From Symbiodinium natans (lineage: Eukaryota; Sar; Dinophyceae; Suessiales; Symbiodiniaceae), in NCBI GenBank assembly GCA_905221605.1, contig CAJNDS010002434.1, positions 287,501 through 351,500 of the forward strand: DNA of 64,000 nt, read 5' to 3'. The notes below the pieces were generated by a model. That model searched no databases. It was not told the origin of the DNA and saw nothing but the letters and a program-made list of their open reading frames with translations. A program made the position numbers and the translations under genes. Positions 9,656 to 18,088 of the stretch are shown here, piece by piece. Position 1 is the first letter of the stretch; each line of letters starts with the position of its first letter.

Positions 9656-9790
9656 TGTGAAATCTGAGGTCCCGACATGTCTATGCATGCATGAGCAGCA
9701 TGGGCATGGACTGGCATCTACTGGCTCAAGCCAGCGAAAAGGTGCGTTGCACTTTGCTACTTGGCACCAGTGCGGGAGTTTGCTCTCGCA
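9656..9790 (+). repeat. 5' LTR (135 bp)
   Basis: It begins TGTGAAATCTGAGG and ends TTTGCTCTCGCA, identical over 135 bp to 17650-17784. It is very short for an LTR. It contains the perfect hairpin CTGGCT-CA-AGCCAG at 9721-9734. The 9 bases TGGCTCAAG (9722-9730) equal the 3' end of the dinoflagellate spliced leader as I know it. The promoter and polyadenylation signals of the element should lie here, but no TATA-like or AATAAA-like motif is evident. Confidence 0.96.
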
Positions 9791-9791
9791 C

Positions 9792-9804
9792 TGGTAGCGG
9801 GGCC
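9792..9804 (+). other. primer-binding site of the retrotransposon
   Basis: TGGTAGCGGGGCC starts two bases after the 5' LTR. Its reverse complement ends CTACCA, the expected 3' CCA end of a tRNA with discriminator A, so first-strand synthesis would be tRNA-primed. The tRNA species cannot be named from this stretch. Confidence 0.75.
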
Positions 9805-9843
9805 TTGCGCTCCTTTTGACTGCCATGGCTGGGTCACTGTTAG

Positions 9844-12800
9844 ATGGCTTGCGCTTTGGCACCTTCCTCCGCGAGGAGGACAGCAACGGCCCCTTCGGCG
9901 GACAGACTGAAGGGCGGACTGGTGTGCCCCGCTTCAACGGAGCCAGCCAAGTTCAATGAGTGGAAATTTCGAGTGCAAACCCGCCAGCGCAAGGAGAAGT
10001 CGATGTCTGCGGAAGAGCTCAAGAAGTTGGGCCCACTCGGGCTGCGGCTTCTGGATGGCCTCTCCGGCCATGCCCTGCAGCTGGCTCAGTTCATGAACAT
10101 GGATAAGCTGGATGGTCCCGAAGGCGCTGACTTCTTGATAAAGGAGCTGGAGACCCAGCTCAGGCCAAGGCGTACACAGCAGGCCCGTGAACTTTATGAA
10201 GCCGGTGCCCGAGTCGGAGGCTATCTGTCAAGACAAGCTGCTGAGCCTATGGTGAGCTACATTCTTAGGCGCAGGGCCTGGTACCAGAACCTTTGTGACC
10301 TTAGCAGCGAGCTGAAGTTGCCCGATCTGGTGTTAGCAGAGCAGTTACTGGACAACTCGAACATAAGCCAGGACCACAAACTGTTGGTACGTACAGCGCT
10401 CCAGCAGAACCTGACGTTTGACAGAGTAGCAGACGAGTTGATCAACCAGCACAGCCATGTGCATGAGCGTTTCCAAGGACAAGGTGCCCCTCGGAGAAGC
10501 TTCGGCGGCGACGGGCGCGGACCTTGGAGACCGGCTTGGACGCCGCAACATCCCAAGGGCAGCCATGGCAAGGGCAAGGGCAAGAGCCAATACGCTTTCC
10601 ATGTTGACCAGGACTTCGGCGACTATGGTGACGACGACCCCGAAGACCAGTACGACCCCGCCGGCTACATGACCCAGAACTGTGAGTACGGCTACGACGA
10701 GCACATGGACTTCGAGGTCACTGAGTTCGCTGAGGAGCACCTGGCCTACTTGATGGACCAAGGCCTAGACCCAGACGACCGTGAGGCAGGCGACTTTGCG
10801 GCGGACGTCATCCAGGCCGAGGAGGAAGCATATTGGAGCCGAAAGGGGGCGCACTCCAAAGGACATGCCCCCATGAAGCCACCGCCTTTTGAGGTCAGCG
10901 GCTCTTTCACCATGGACGAGAAGAAGGCGCGGCTGCTTTCCTTGAAGGCGAGGACGTCGTGCAGGAAGTGCGGAGCAGTGGGCCATTGGAGCGGCGACGC
11001 TCAATGTCCCCTGAACAGAGGCAAGGGCAAGTTCGGGAAGTCTGGCGGCGGTGCACCATCATCCTCTTCTTCGGGCTTTGGACGAGGCCGCGCCCCTGGA
11101 CGTGGAACCCAACACTCTGGGCGAGGCGGCGGCAAGGACAAGCCCAGAACCGTCTACTTTTCCATAAGGGAGCCCGACGCTGGCGACCCGAAGGGCTTCT
11201 TGGCTCTCCGCTCTCCTGACCCGACCGGCGGCTACCGCCAAGTTCCGCCACCAAGCTCTTTGACATCGGCTCCGCCGGCGACTTCTGCGGCAGCGACCTC
11301 CTCATCGACGACGCCTGCGACAGCGACCTCGGCAGCACCGACGCAGAATGTGGCGGCGGCGCGGACCATCGTCGACCTGACGGACAAGGATGGACCTTGG
11401 CAGGTGATACCGTGCATGGACCAGGTGGACTATGTCAACGCGGAGCAGCCCGACGTCGACATGGAGATGCTTCTGGAGGCGCTTGGCGGCGTGCCGCTGG
11501 AACCTCTGCCACTAACATCGCCGGCTTCTTCACCATCTCCTGGCGCCGAACCTTTGGACGACGCAGCAGCACGTGTAGCACAACCGGCACAAGGCATGAG
11601 GCGAGTGGCCCCACATAGCAGGTCCTGCCCGCATACGAGGACGACCGCCAGTGGCAGCAACCAGTACTACCACATCCGCAAGTGCACTGCGTGCGGCGAA
11701 GTGCTCGAACGCACCCGCAAGCAGCCACAGGATCCGGCACCTCAGCCAAAGGCGGCAGCAGCCCCAGCTTGCCTACACCACAGAGTACACTGGAAGGGCT
11801 CAAATGCCTTTCTGAGAATGCGGACCTGTCTCGACTGCGGCTTCAGAGAGAGCATTCCCCGAGCGGATGGTGACGGCAATGTTCCTGGAGCTTCCTCGTC
11901 AACTACCGGAACGAGCTCTACGGCGACTTCGGCACGACCCTCGAACGCGGCTGCGTCCGCGACACGTCACGACCTCGACGGCTACGTGCTCAGCCCGCCG
12001 GAGATACAGCAAATCGTCGGCACGTTCAACGAGGCAGTGGGCAGGCGTCTTGAAGCAACCGGCGATGCCCCGATTCCGGCGGACCGGCTGTTGGAGGCGC
12101 TTCGGCTGACGATCGAGCAGGTTACGATTTGGCACCAACGACAGGCCGCCCCGGCATCGACTACACCCTCGACCCGGGCCTCAGATACTGCAAGCTTGGC
12201 AGAGCGTGTGCGGATGCGAGGGGAGACACGTGTCGAGTCCGGGAAGTACAAGAACCAGGCCTACATCACTGCGTACGAGGACCGCGACTACAAGCACTGG
12301 TGCTATGCCAACGTCACCGACCAGAGCCACCCAACTATGAAGCGATTGGTTCAATACTTCCGCGAGCATGACGCCTACCTTGACTCCGATGCTCAGAACC
12401 GTCACGCCTACATGGCCTACCTCGACCACGATGACGAGGACGACACGATCTTTGCGGAAGGCGACCTCGTGGCGATTCTGGACACCGGCTGCAGCCAAAC
12501 ATGTCACGGCGACGCCTGGCTTCCAAGGTACGTGGACGCGACCCGACAGGAAATGCCGAAACTTTGCACCGAGGACAGGCCCAACTTCAGGGGGATCGGC
12601 GGGGCCATCCAAACCGCTGGTACCCGACAGCTAGAGCTTTGCCTTGAACTCCTCGATGGTGGAGTTGCCCGAGGCGACCTTTATTCCACCGAGCTCATCG
12701 GCTCCGAGGCTCCTTTGTTGCTTTCCCTGCAGGCTCAGAAGGCGCTTGGGTTGGTGATCGACTTGTCTGCCGAAGTGGCCCACTCTCAGGTTCTCGGCAA

Positions 12801-13818
12801 GGACCTCAAGCTGGTCATCAAGGACGGCCTCCTCGGACTTCGGCTACTTCCGGCGGACGTCGCGGACGAGAGCAAGGACCACGAGACCGCCGGCGGTGCC
12901 AACGACATCGGCGACTACGACAACTTCACGACGGATGGCAAGCAGGACGTCGAGCAGGACACCGAACGCGCCAGCAATCCGGTCCACGAGCACGACGGCA
13001 TCACGAACTCGGATGACGAGGCCTCGGAGGACGGCTACGGCACGGACGGCGGCGTAGAGAACACGGCCATCGGCTACCTGGCTGTCGACGCTCTCAAGAG
13101 CAAGATCATGTCCAAGGGGCAGTCGGCAAGGGTCAGCCGAGACATCGAGGACATCACGGCGACAGATCAGATTCTCTGGGGCCAAATGTTGGGGAAGAAG
13201 ACCAGAAGGCCATCGTTTCTCCCGCGTGGATGCCGGACTTTCCTCCTTGAACTGGTTGCTGGCGCTGCTGTCTTGACGCACATGGCCTCCTGTGACTATG
13301 GTCTTCCTGTAAGCGACCCGGTGGACGTCCGACTTGGCCCAGGCCTCGACCTTCTTACCCGCGATGGCCGCGACGCTGTGGACCGCATCATTGAGCGGGA
13401 CGACCCCTACGCCATCACCTGCTCCCCGGTTTGCGCCACGTGGTCAACTTGGACAAACATGCTTGCTGGGGACTCATGGGAGAAGTGCTTGGAGGAGAGG
13501 CGCCGGTGGACCCCAGTGATCGAGTGGCTCCAGAGCACGGCCCGCAAACGGCTTGCCAAGGGCCGACAGTTCCTCTTTGAGCATCCGTGGGGCAGTGCTA
13601 TATGGCGACTTCCCATGAGCCGGCGGCTACTTGAACAACCGCCACACGACGTCTTCACCATGGAGCCTTTAGAAGCAGTCAGGGCTGATCTGTGCCAATT
13701 CGGACTCAAGGATGCCAAGAACAACTTTCCGCGCCAAAGGCCGACTGCCTTTGTCACCGCGACCGCTGAGCTGAAGAAACGGCTTGCGCGGCTATGCCCT
13801 GGCACTCACCTGCATTAA
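9844..13818 (+). CDS. retrotransposon Gag-protease-methyltransferase-like polyprotein (ORF1)
   Basis: ATG 9844 to TAA 13816-13818, 1324 residues. The N-terminal part (about 1-210) is a helical copia Gag. Around 220-340 lie low-complexity G/R and acidic stretches. A CCHC zinc knuckle, CRKCGAVGHWSGDAQC, is at about 377-392. About 593-670 carries two copies of a C-x-H...C-x2-C-G pattern (KCTACGE and TCLDCGF), a second zinc-binding region unusual for Gag. The aspartic protease active site is AILDTGCSQTC (DTG 880-882). From about 1120 to the end is a Rossmann methyltransferase-like domain with LLELVAGAAVL (E1136), CSPVCATWS (C1193 and C1197) and FLFEHPWGSAIW (E1246), resembling C5-cytosine methyltransferase motifs I, IV and VI. 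The stop is in frame with the integrase ORF, so it may be read through or may be a lesion. Confidence 0.92.
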   Translation: MACALAPSSARRTATAPSADRLKGGLVCPASTEPAKFNEWKFRVQTRQRKEKSMSAEELKKLGPLGLRLLDGLSGHALQLAQFMNMDKLDGPEGADFLIKELETQLRPRRTQQARELYEAGARVGGYLSRQAAEPMVSYILRRRAWYQNLCDLSSELKLPDLVLAEQLLDNSNISQDHKLLVRTALQQNLTFDRVADELINQHSHVHERFQGQGAPRRSFGGDGRGPWRPAWTPQHPKGSHGKGKGKSQYAFHVDQDFGDYGDDDPEDQYDPAGYMTQNCEYGYDEHMDFEVTEFAEEHLAYLMDQGLDPDDREAGDFAADVIQAEEEAYWSRKGAHSKGHAPMKPPPFEVSGSFTMDEKKARLLSLKARTSCRKCGAVGHWSGDAQCPLNRGKGKFGKSGGGAPSSSSSGFGRGRAPGRGTQHSGRGGGKDKPRTVYFSIREPDAGDPKGFLALRSPDPTGGYRQVPPPSSLTSAPPATSAAATSSSTTPATATSAAPTQNVAAARTIVDLTDKDGPWQVIPCMDQVDYVNAEQPDVDMEMLLEALGGVPLEPLPLTSPASSPSPGAEPLDDAAARVAQPAQGMRRVAPHSRSCPHTRTTASGSNQYYHIRKCTACGEVLERTRKQPQDPAPQPKAAAAPACLHHRVHWKGSNAFLRMRTCLDCGFRESIPRADGDGNVPGASSSTTGTSSTATSARPSNAAASATRHDLDGYVLSPPEIQQIVGTFNEAVGRRLEATGDAPIPADRLLEALRLTIEQVTIWHQRQAAPASTTPSTRASDTASLAERVRMRGETRVESGKYKNQAYITAYEDRDYKHWCYANVTDQSHPTMKRLVQYFREHDAYLDSDAQNRHAYMAYLDHDDEDDTIFAEGDLVAILDTGCSQTCHGDAWLPRYVDATRQEMPKLCTEDRPNFRGIGGAIQTAGTRQLELCLELLDGGVARGDLYSTELIGSEAPLLLSLQAQKALGLVIDLSAEVAHSQVLGKDLKLVIKDGLLGLRLLPADVADESKDHETAGGANDIGDYDNFTTDGKQDVEQDTERASNPVHEHDGITNSDDEASEDGYGTDGGVENTAIGYLAVDALKSKIMSKGQSARVSRDIEDITATDQILWGQMLGKKTRRPSFLPRGCRTFLLELVAGAAVLTHMASCDYGLPVSDPVDVRLGPGLDLLTRDGRDAVDRIIERDDPYAITCSPVCATWSTWTNMLAGDSWEKCLEERRRWTPVIEWLQSTARKRLAKGRQFLFEHPWGSAIWRLPMSRRLLEQPPHDVFTMEPLEAVRADLCQFGLKDAKNNFPRQRPTAFVTATAELKKRLARLCPGTHLH

Positions 13819-16800
13819 CCTCTTGAAGAAGCAGACCATACTCGTCGTGCTCAGGAATGGACTCCCAAGCTGTGCAAGGCGATTTTGGATGGTATGCTAG
13901 AATCACTTGAGAACACCTCCGTCCAGACAGCCTTTCCAGCAGAGGCTGAGTTGGAAGACGAGATCGTGGACGATGACGACCCCGGCTCCCTCGACGCGAT
14001 CCTCACACCGGATGACGAGGCCACTGCGCTCAGCGATGGCGTCATCTTTGGCAACAGGCGACAGGACGAGCACCTCGACACCATCCGTGAGGAGACGGCG
14101 CCCCCTGTTCTACCTGAAGTGGAAGCTGCGCCTCTTATGGCTTCTCGGAATGCCTGGCGACAGCTCCCTCGAAGCCAACGTGTGGCGCTGAGGAGACTTC
14201 ACACCATGACAGGCCACAGCAGTGCAGCCGCCATGCAGCGGCTACTCCGGACAGCCGGCGCCGATCCCGCCGCCATCAAGGCACTCAACCACTTCCACTG
14301 CCCAGCTTGTGCTTGTGTGCAACGTCCCAACGAACCGCGACCTGTGAAGATGCCGAATGAGCACACCTTCAACAAGAACATCTCCATCGATGTGTTCATT
14401 GTCCGAGATGTTGACGGCGTCAAGTACAAGTACCTATCCGCTGTGGACAATGGAACGCTGTACCACGCTGTGTGGCTAGTTGGCACGGGACATGGCCCTC
14501 CTTCGTCCTCTTCATGCGCTACAAAGTTCCGGGATGGATGGCTGTCCTGGGCTGGTGCTCCGGAGACTGTGACCCTTGACCGAGGCAGCGAGAACCGAGG
14601 CAAGTTCCAGGCCATGTTGAAGTCCCACGGGACTTTACTACGTTACACGGGGCTGGAGTCACCCTTCCAGCTCGGCCGAGGAGAGCGACAAGGTGCCGTG
14701 ATGAAGGACATCATGCGACGTGTGGTTGCCAGCCGACAGCTCCAAGGGCAAGAAGCTATGGAAATGTTAGGCGTGGAGGCGGCTACGGTCAAGAACAATC
14801 GCCTCCACCATGCCGGCTTCACTCCCAGCCAATGGGTTCTTGGACGACTGCCGCCAGAAGTCGACAGCCTTACTTCGCCTCTTGCGCCCGATCGACTTGG
14901 ACAGCATCAGGAGATCCACGACGGCCAGACAGCCTTCGCAAGGCAGGCAGCCATTCGAAGCGCGGCTCGGCAAGCATTTTCGCAGGCCGACTCCTCTGAA
15001 AGGATTCGGGCAGCGCTCCTCAGGAAGAGTGTTCCAATGCGTGGCCCCTTTGTCCAAGGGGATCTTGTCTGCTTTCGCAGAAAGGCTGGCCCAGGACCCC
15101 ACAAATGGTTTGGCCCTGCAAGGGTTGTCGGCCAGGAGGGCCGTTCGACTCTTTGGATCGTGCACGGTGGCATCCCTCTTACCGTGTCCGTTGAGCAAGT
15201 TCGTTTTGCAACAGGCGCCGAAGCCTTTGCCAAGAGGCAGCTGGAGCTTAAGCCGAGCCGGAAACGAAGACGCGAGGACCTCGACGGCGTGGACAGCGAC
15301 GACCACGACTACCCTTTCGGCGACGACCTCAGTGGAGCTGGAACGGCAGCTGGAGCGCAGGGTACCTTCTTCGACATCAGCGAACCTGTGCCCGCTTCAG
15401 CGCCGTCGCTTATACCTTCACATGGACCTGCACCTCCTCCTGGACTACCTGGACCACCAGACGGCCCTGGAGGCGTTGCTCCACCTCCTGTTCTTCCTGG
15501 ACCTTCGCCTGACCAACTTCCTGGTGTGGACGTTCCTGTCCCAGATTCTCCCTTGGCGCCTACAACCGAGATCAGCTCGGAGCCAGATCAGGAGCACATG
15601 CCACCCAGCCGACGTGACTCCACCGAGATTCAACCTGCCGGCCCACCGGTGACCTTCACCCCTCTGCAGCAAGCTATGCATCGGTCTGTGGATGCACTTG
15701 ATGGACACCCAGCCCGGAAACGCGAGCTCTCTCCTTCAGTACGCACGGAGCCCACCTTTGAACGTCGACCACCTCCTGGACTACCGCCACCTTCAAGTAC
15801 GGAGACGGCAACCGGGGCTTCAACTGCATCTACCTCCTCTCGAGCCTTTGGCGCCTTCTTGGCCAAGAGGACGGTGAACAAGAAGAGCGCCGCAGCCCGT
15901 GCCAAAGAGCTCAACTTCAACAAGTCCGAGGGCAAGCAGAGAGAAGGCATCGCGCAAGCACGCGGGAAGGAGTGGAACAATTGGAAGGATTTTGATGCAG
16001 TGGACGTGATCCCTCCTTCTCAAGTTGATGCCTTCCTGAAGGAGCACTCCGACATCGGCGTCACCCCGATGAGATGGGTAGACACCAACAAGGCTCAGCC
16101 ATGGGAGGAGGCACGCTACAAGTCTCGCATTGTTGTGCGAGGCGACCTGGAATCTGGAGCTGCCGACGCACGAACCGATTCCCCTACTTGTTCATCCTTG
16201 ATGCTCAACTTCATGTTATCCACGTGTGCAAGCAAGCGCTGGAAGATTCGTGGAGGCGACATCACCGCCTCCTTCTTGCAGGGAGAACCGATGGAGAGAA
16301 CGTTGATCTTGAGTCCACCGCCAGGTGGCCTCCCAGGCGTGGAGCCTGGGTCACTGCTAGTGGCCAGAAAGCCCGTGTACGGCACACGGGATGCACCCCG
16401 CGGATTCTGGAGGAGACTTCATCGGGTATGTCTCGAACAAGGTCTGGAAGCCATTCCTCTTGAGCACGCCTGCTACGTGCTCAAGAAGGAAGGCCGCGTA
16501 GCAGGCGTCCTCATTTCACATGTCGACGACATTCTCTGGGCAGGCGAGCAGCAGATGCAAGACATCGCGGCCCGGCTCCGCAACGAGTTCAAATTTGGAA
16601 CTCTTGACGACGACAAGCTCATCGAGTACTGCGGCCGGCAAATCTTTCAGGATGTGGATGGAATCCGCGTGAGCTGTCCTAATCCGGCTGCCAAGGTGCG
16701 TCCAATTCACTTGGACGGTCAACGGCGCAAGATGAGAGGAGCAGAGGCCACTGACTCGGAGCGCGGGCAACTCCGCTCCGTTGTGGGCACCTTGAATTGG

Positions 16801-17199
16801 TTGGTCCGTGTTTGCAGGATCGACATCGCCTACCAGGTGCACCGCCTTCAGACTGTCCTCAAGACCTGCACAGTGGACGACCTCCTCTCCTGTAACCAGC
16901 TCCTCAGCTACGTGAAGTCCACCCCGAATAAGGGCCTCTTCTTTCCGTACGGAGCAATGGAGATCGAGGATGCGAAGGTGCTCTCCATCACAGATGCAAG
17001 CCACGCCGCGGACTTTGACACCTCACAGGACGGCAAGCGGCTTGGCTACCGCTCCCAGGCAGGGAGGCTGCTGGTTCTCTGTGGGCACGACTTCCTGGAG
17101 AACTCCGGCGGGCAGGTCTACATCCTCGGCTACCACTCCAACGTGATAAGGCGAGTCTGTCGCTCAACGCTTCAGGCAGAAACATTGGCCTTGATCTAA
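13819..17199 (+). CDS. retrotransposon integrase-RT-RNase H polyprotein (ORF2, same frame as ORF1)
   Basis: The frame continues from ORF1 after its stop with no other stop until TAA 17197-17199. The first ATG is 13894. Integrase: an HHCC zinc domain (LHTMTGH then CPAC, about 14190-14310), catalytic D in SIDVFIV, D in VTLDRGSEN and E in LGRGERQGAV. A Pro-rich linker (about 15350-15830) follows. RT: WVDTNKAQPW, YKSRIVVRGD, GGDITASFLQGE, KPVYGTRDAPRGF and the active site SHVDDILW (DD at 16525-16530), a variant of YVDD. RNase H begins SITDASHAADFD with the catalytic D and runs to QAETLALI, where the TAA falls right after the motif holding the catalytic E. It would replicate and integrate the element. 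The stop removes the last RNase H part unless suppressed. Confidence 0.92.
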   Translation, partial: PLEEADHTRRAQEWTPKLCKAILDGMLESLENTSVQTAFPAEAELEDEIVDDDDPGSLDAILTPDDEATALSDGVIFGNRRQDEHLDTIREETAPPVLPEVEAAPLMASRNAWRQLPRSQRVALRRLHTMTGHSSAAAMQRLLRTAGADPAAIKALNHFHCPACACVQRPNEPRPVKMPNEHTFNKNISIDVFIVRDVDGVKYKYLSAVDNGTLYHAVWLVGTGHGPPSSSSCATKFRDGWLSWAGAPETVTLDRGSENRGKFQAMLKSHGTLLRYTGLESPFQLGRGERQGAVMKDIMRRVVASRQLQGQEAMEMLGVEAATVKNNRLHHAGFTPSQWVLGRLPPEVDSLTSPLAPDRLGQHQEIHDGQTAFARQAAIRSAARQAFSQADSSERIRAALLRKSVPMRGPFVQGDLVCFRRKAGPGPHKWFGPARVVGQEGRSTLWIVHGGIPLTVSVEQVRFATGAEAFAKRQLELKPSRKRRREDLDGVDSDDHDYPFGDDLSGAGTAAGAQGTFFDISEPVPASAPSLIPSHGPAPPPGLPGPPDGPGGVAPPPVLPGPSPDQLPGVDVPVPDSPLAPTTEISSEPDQEHMPPSRRDSTEIQPAGPPVTFTPLQQAMHRSVDALDGHPARKRELSPSVRTEPTFERRPPPGLPPPSSTETATGASTASTSSRAFGAFLAKRTVNKKSAAARAKELNFNKSEGKQREGIAQARGKEWNNWKDFDAVDVIPPSQVDAFLKEHSDIGVTPMRWVDTNKAQPWEEARYKSRIVVRGDLESGAADARTDSPTCSSLMLNFMLSTCASKRWKIRGGDITASFLQGEPMERTLILSPPPGGLPGVEPGSLLVARKPVYGTRDAPRGFWRRLHRVCLEQGLEAIPLEHACYVLKKEGRVAGVLISHVDDILWAGEQQMQDIAARLRNEFKFGTLDDDKLIEYCGRQIFQDVDGIRVSCPNPAAKVRPIHLDGQRRKMRGAEATDSERGQLRSVVGTLNWLVRVCRIDIAYQVHRLQTVLKTCTVDDLLSCNQLLSYVKSTPNKGLFFPYGAMEIEDAKVLSITDASHAADFDTSQDGKRLGYRSQAGRLLVLCGHDFLENSGGQVYILGYHSNVIRRVCRSTLQAETLALI

Positions 17200-17603
17200 G
17201 GATACGAGGAAGCAGAACATGTCCGGGCTCTACTTCACCACGTCTTCGGCGGCAAGGTGGACAAGACTCTCACCGAGGCCATGGACGCGCGGGAGCTCAT
17301 CATGCTGACGGACTGCCGATCGCTCGAAGAGCATGTGAACCAGGCCGGACTCCACACCGTGGCTGATAAACGGCTAGCTATAGATCTCTGCGGGATCAGA
17401 CAGCTGGTGTGGCGAAAGGCTGGCGAGGAAGTTGGAGACCCTTGTACTCTGATGCTCCTCCCGTGAACGCCACCACCTTGATCCGCTGGATCGACACGAG
17501 CACCATGGCGGCAGATGGGCTGACAAAGGCCATGAAGGCTCCGCAGCTTGACCTCCTCATGAGAAGCAGTCGTGTGGAAGTGAGCTTCACTAAGATCAGC
17601 TGA
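17200..17603 (+). pseudogene. RNase H C-terminal part, separated by a stop and a frameshift
   Basis: After TAA 17197 the same frame continues with GYEEAEHVRALLHHVFGG, then LIMLTDCRSLEEHV (catalytic D) and GIRQLVWRKAG, but ends at a stop 17464-17466. The last conserved piece, LIRWIDTSTMAADGLTKAM (final catalytic D and the copia C-terminal signature), is in another frame from about 17409 and stops at 17603. So one -1 (or +2) shift occurred near 17410-17440. As it stands this copy could not make a full RNase H without two recoding events, although its LTRs are identical. Confidence 0.88.
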
Positions 17604-17649
17604 CAGCTGGTCCAATTTTCGGATCCATGCCCATAAAGAAAGTTATGGG

Positions 17650-17784
17650 TGTGAAATCTGAGGTCCCGACATGTCTATGCATGCATGAGCAGCATGGGCA
17701 TGGACTGGCATCTACTGGCTCAAGCCAGCGAAAAGGTGCGTTGCACTTTGCTACTTGGCACCAGTGCGGGAGTTTGCTCTCGCA
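17650..17784 (+). repeat. 3' LTR (135 bp)
   Basis: Identical to 9656-9790. It is preceded by the purine-leaning AAAGAAAGTTATGGG (17635-17649), a weak polypurine tract interrupted by TT. It is followed by TCTTT, matching the TCTT before the 5' LTR. Confidence 0.96.
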
Positions 17785-18088
17785 TCTTTCAGGTCAGGAA
17801 ACGTATGCAGTGGTCAGCAGGGTTGCAGTTAGTACCGCAATCCCCACCTCCAACCCCTCCGACCTTGCCCAAAACACACCCATAAAAAAATCAAAGCCCT
17901 TAGAATAAGAAAGGTGCTTGGAGACTAAGCTGAGACGAAAAAATGGGAACCCAGCACATTAAACTGAAAACCGAAAGGGAGCAAGGCTAAGAAAAGCTGG
18001 GAATACAAGTTTTAGAAAAATGTGTCCAATGGAGGTACTGATCGGAAGCAGAGTTGGTGTATGTAAGAACTTTGCGCACCCAACTGAG

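Larger units (their letters stand above)
9656..17784 (+). mobile_element. Ty1/copia-type LTR retrotransposon with added methyltransferase-like domain
   Basis: The 8.1-kb element is bounded by two identical 135-bp direct repeats that start TG and end CA. The 4-bp word TCTT precedes the left LTR and follows the right LTR, consistent with a target-site duplication. A primer-binding site starts two bases after the left LTR. Domains run Gag, CCHC knuckle, aspartic protease, methyltransferase-like, integrase, RT, RNase H. Integrase before RT is the copia order. All coding is in one frame (positions 1 mod 3) but is interrupted by TAA at 13816 and 17197 and by a -1 shift near 17410-17440. It lies in sense orientation in an intron of the protein kinase gene. 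Identical LTRs imply recent insertion. Confidence 0.96.

Noticed and set aside
17635-17649. Polypurine tract of the retrotransposon as a separate feature
   Set aside because: Interrupted by TT and too weak to call confidently; mentioned only with the 3' LTR.
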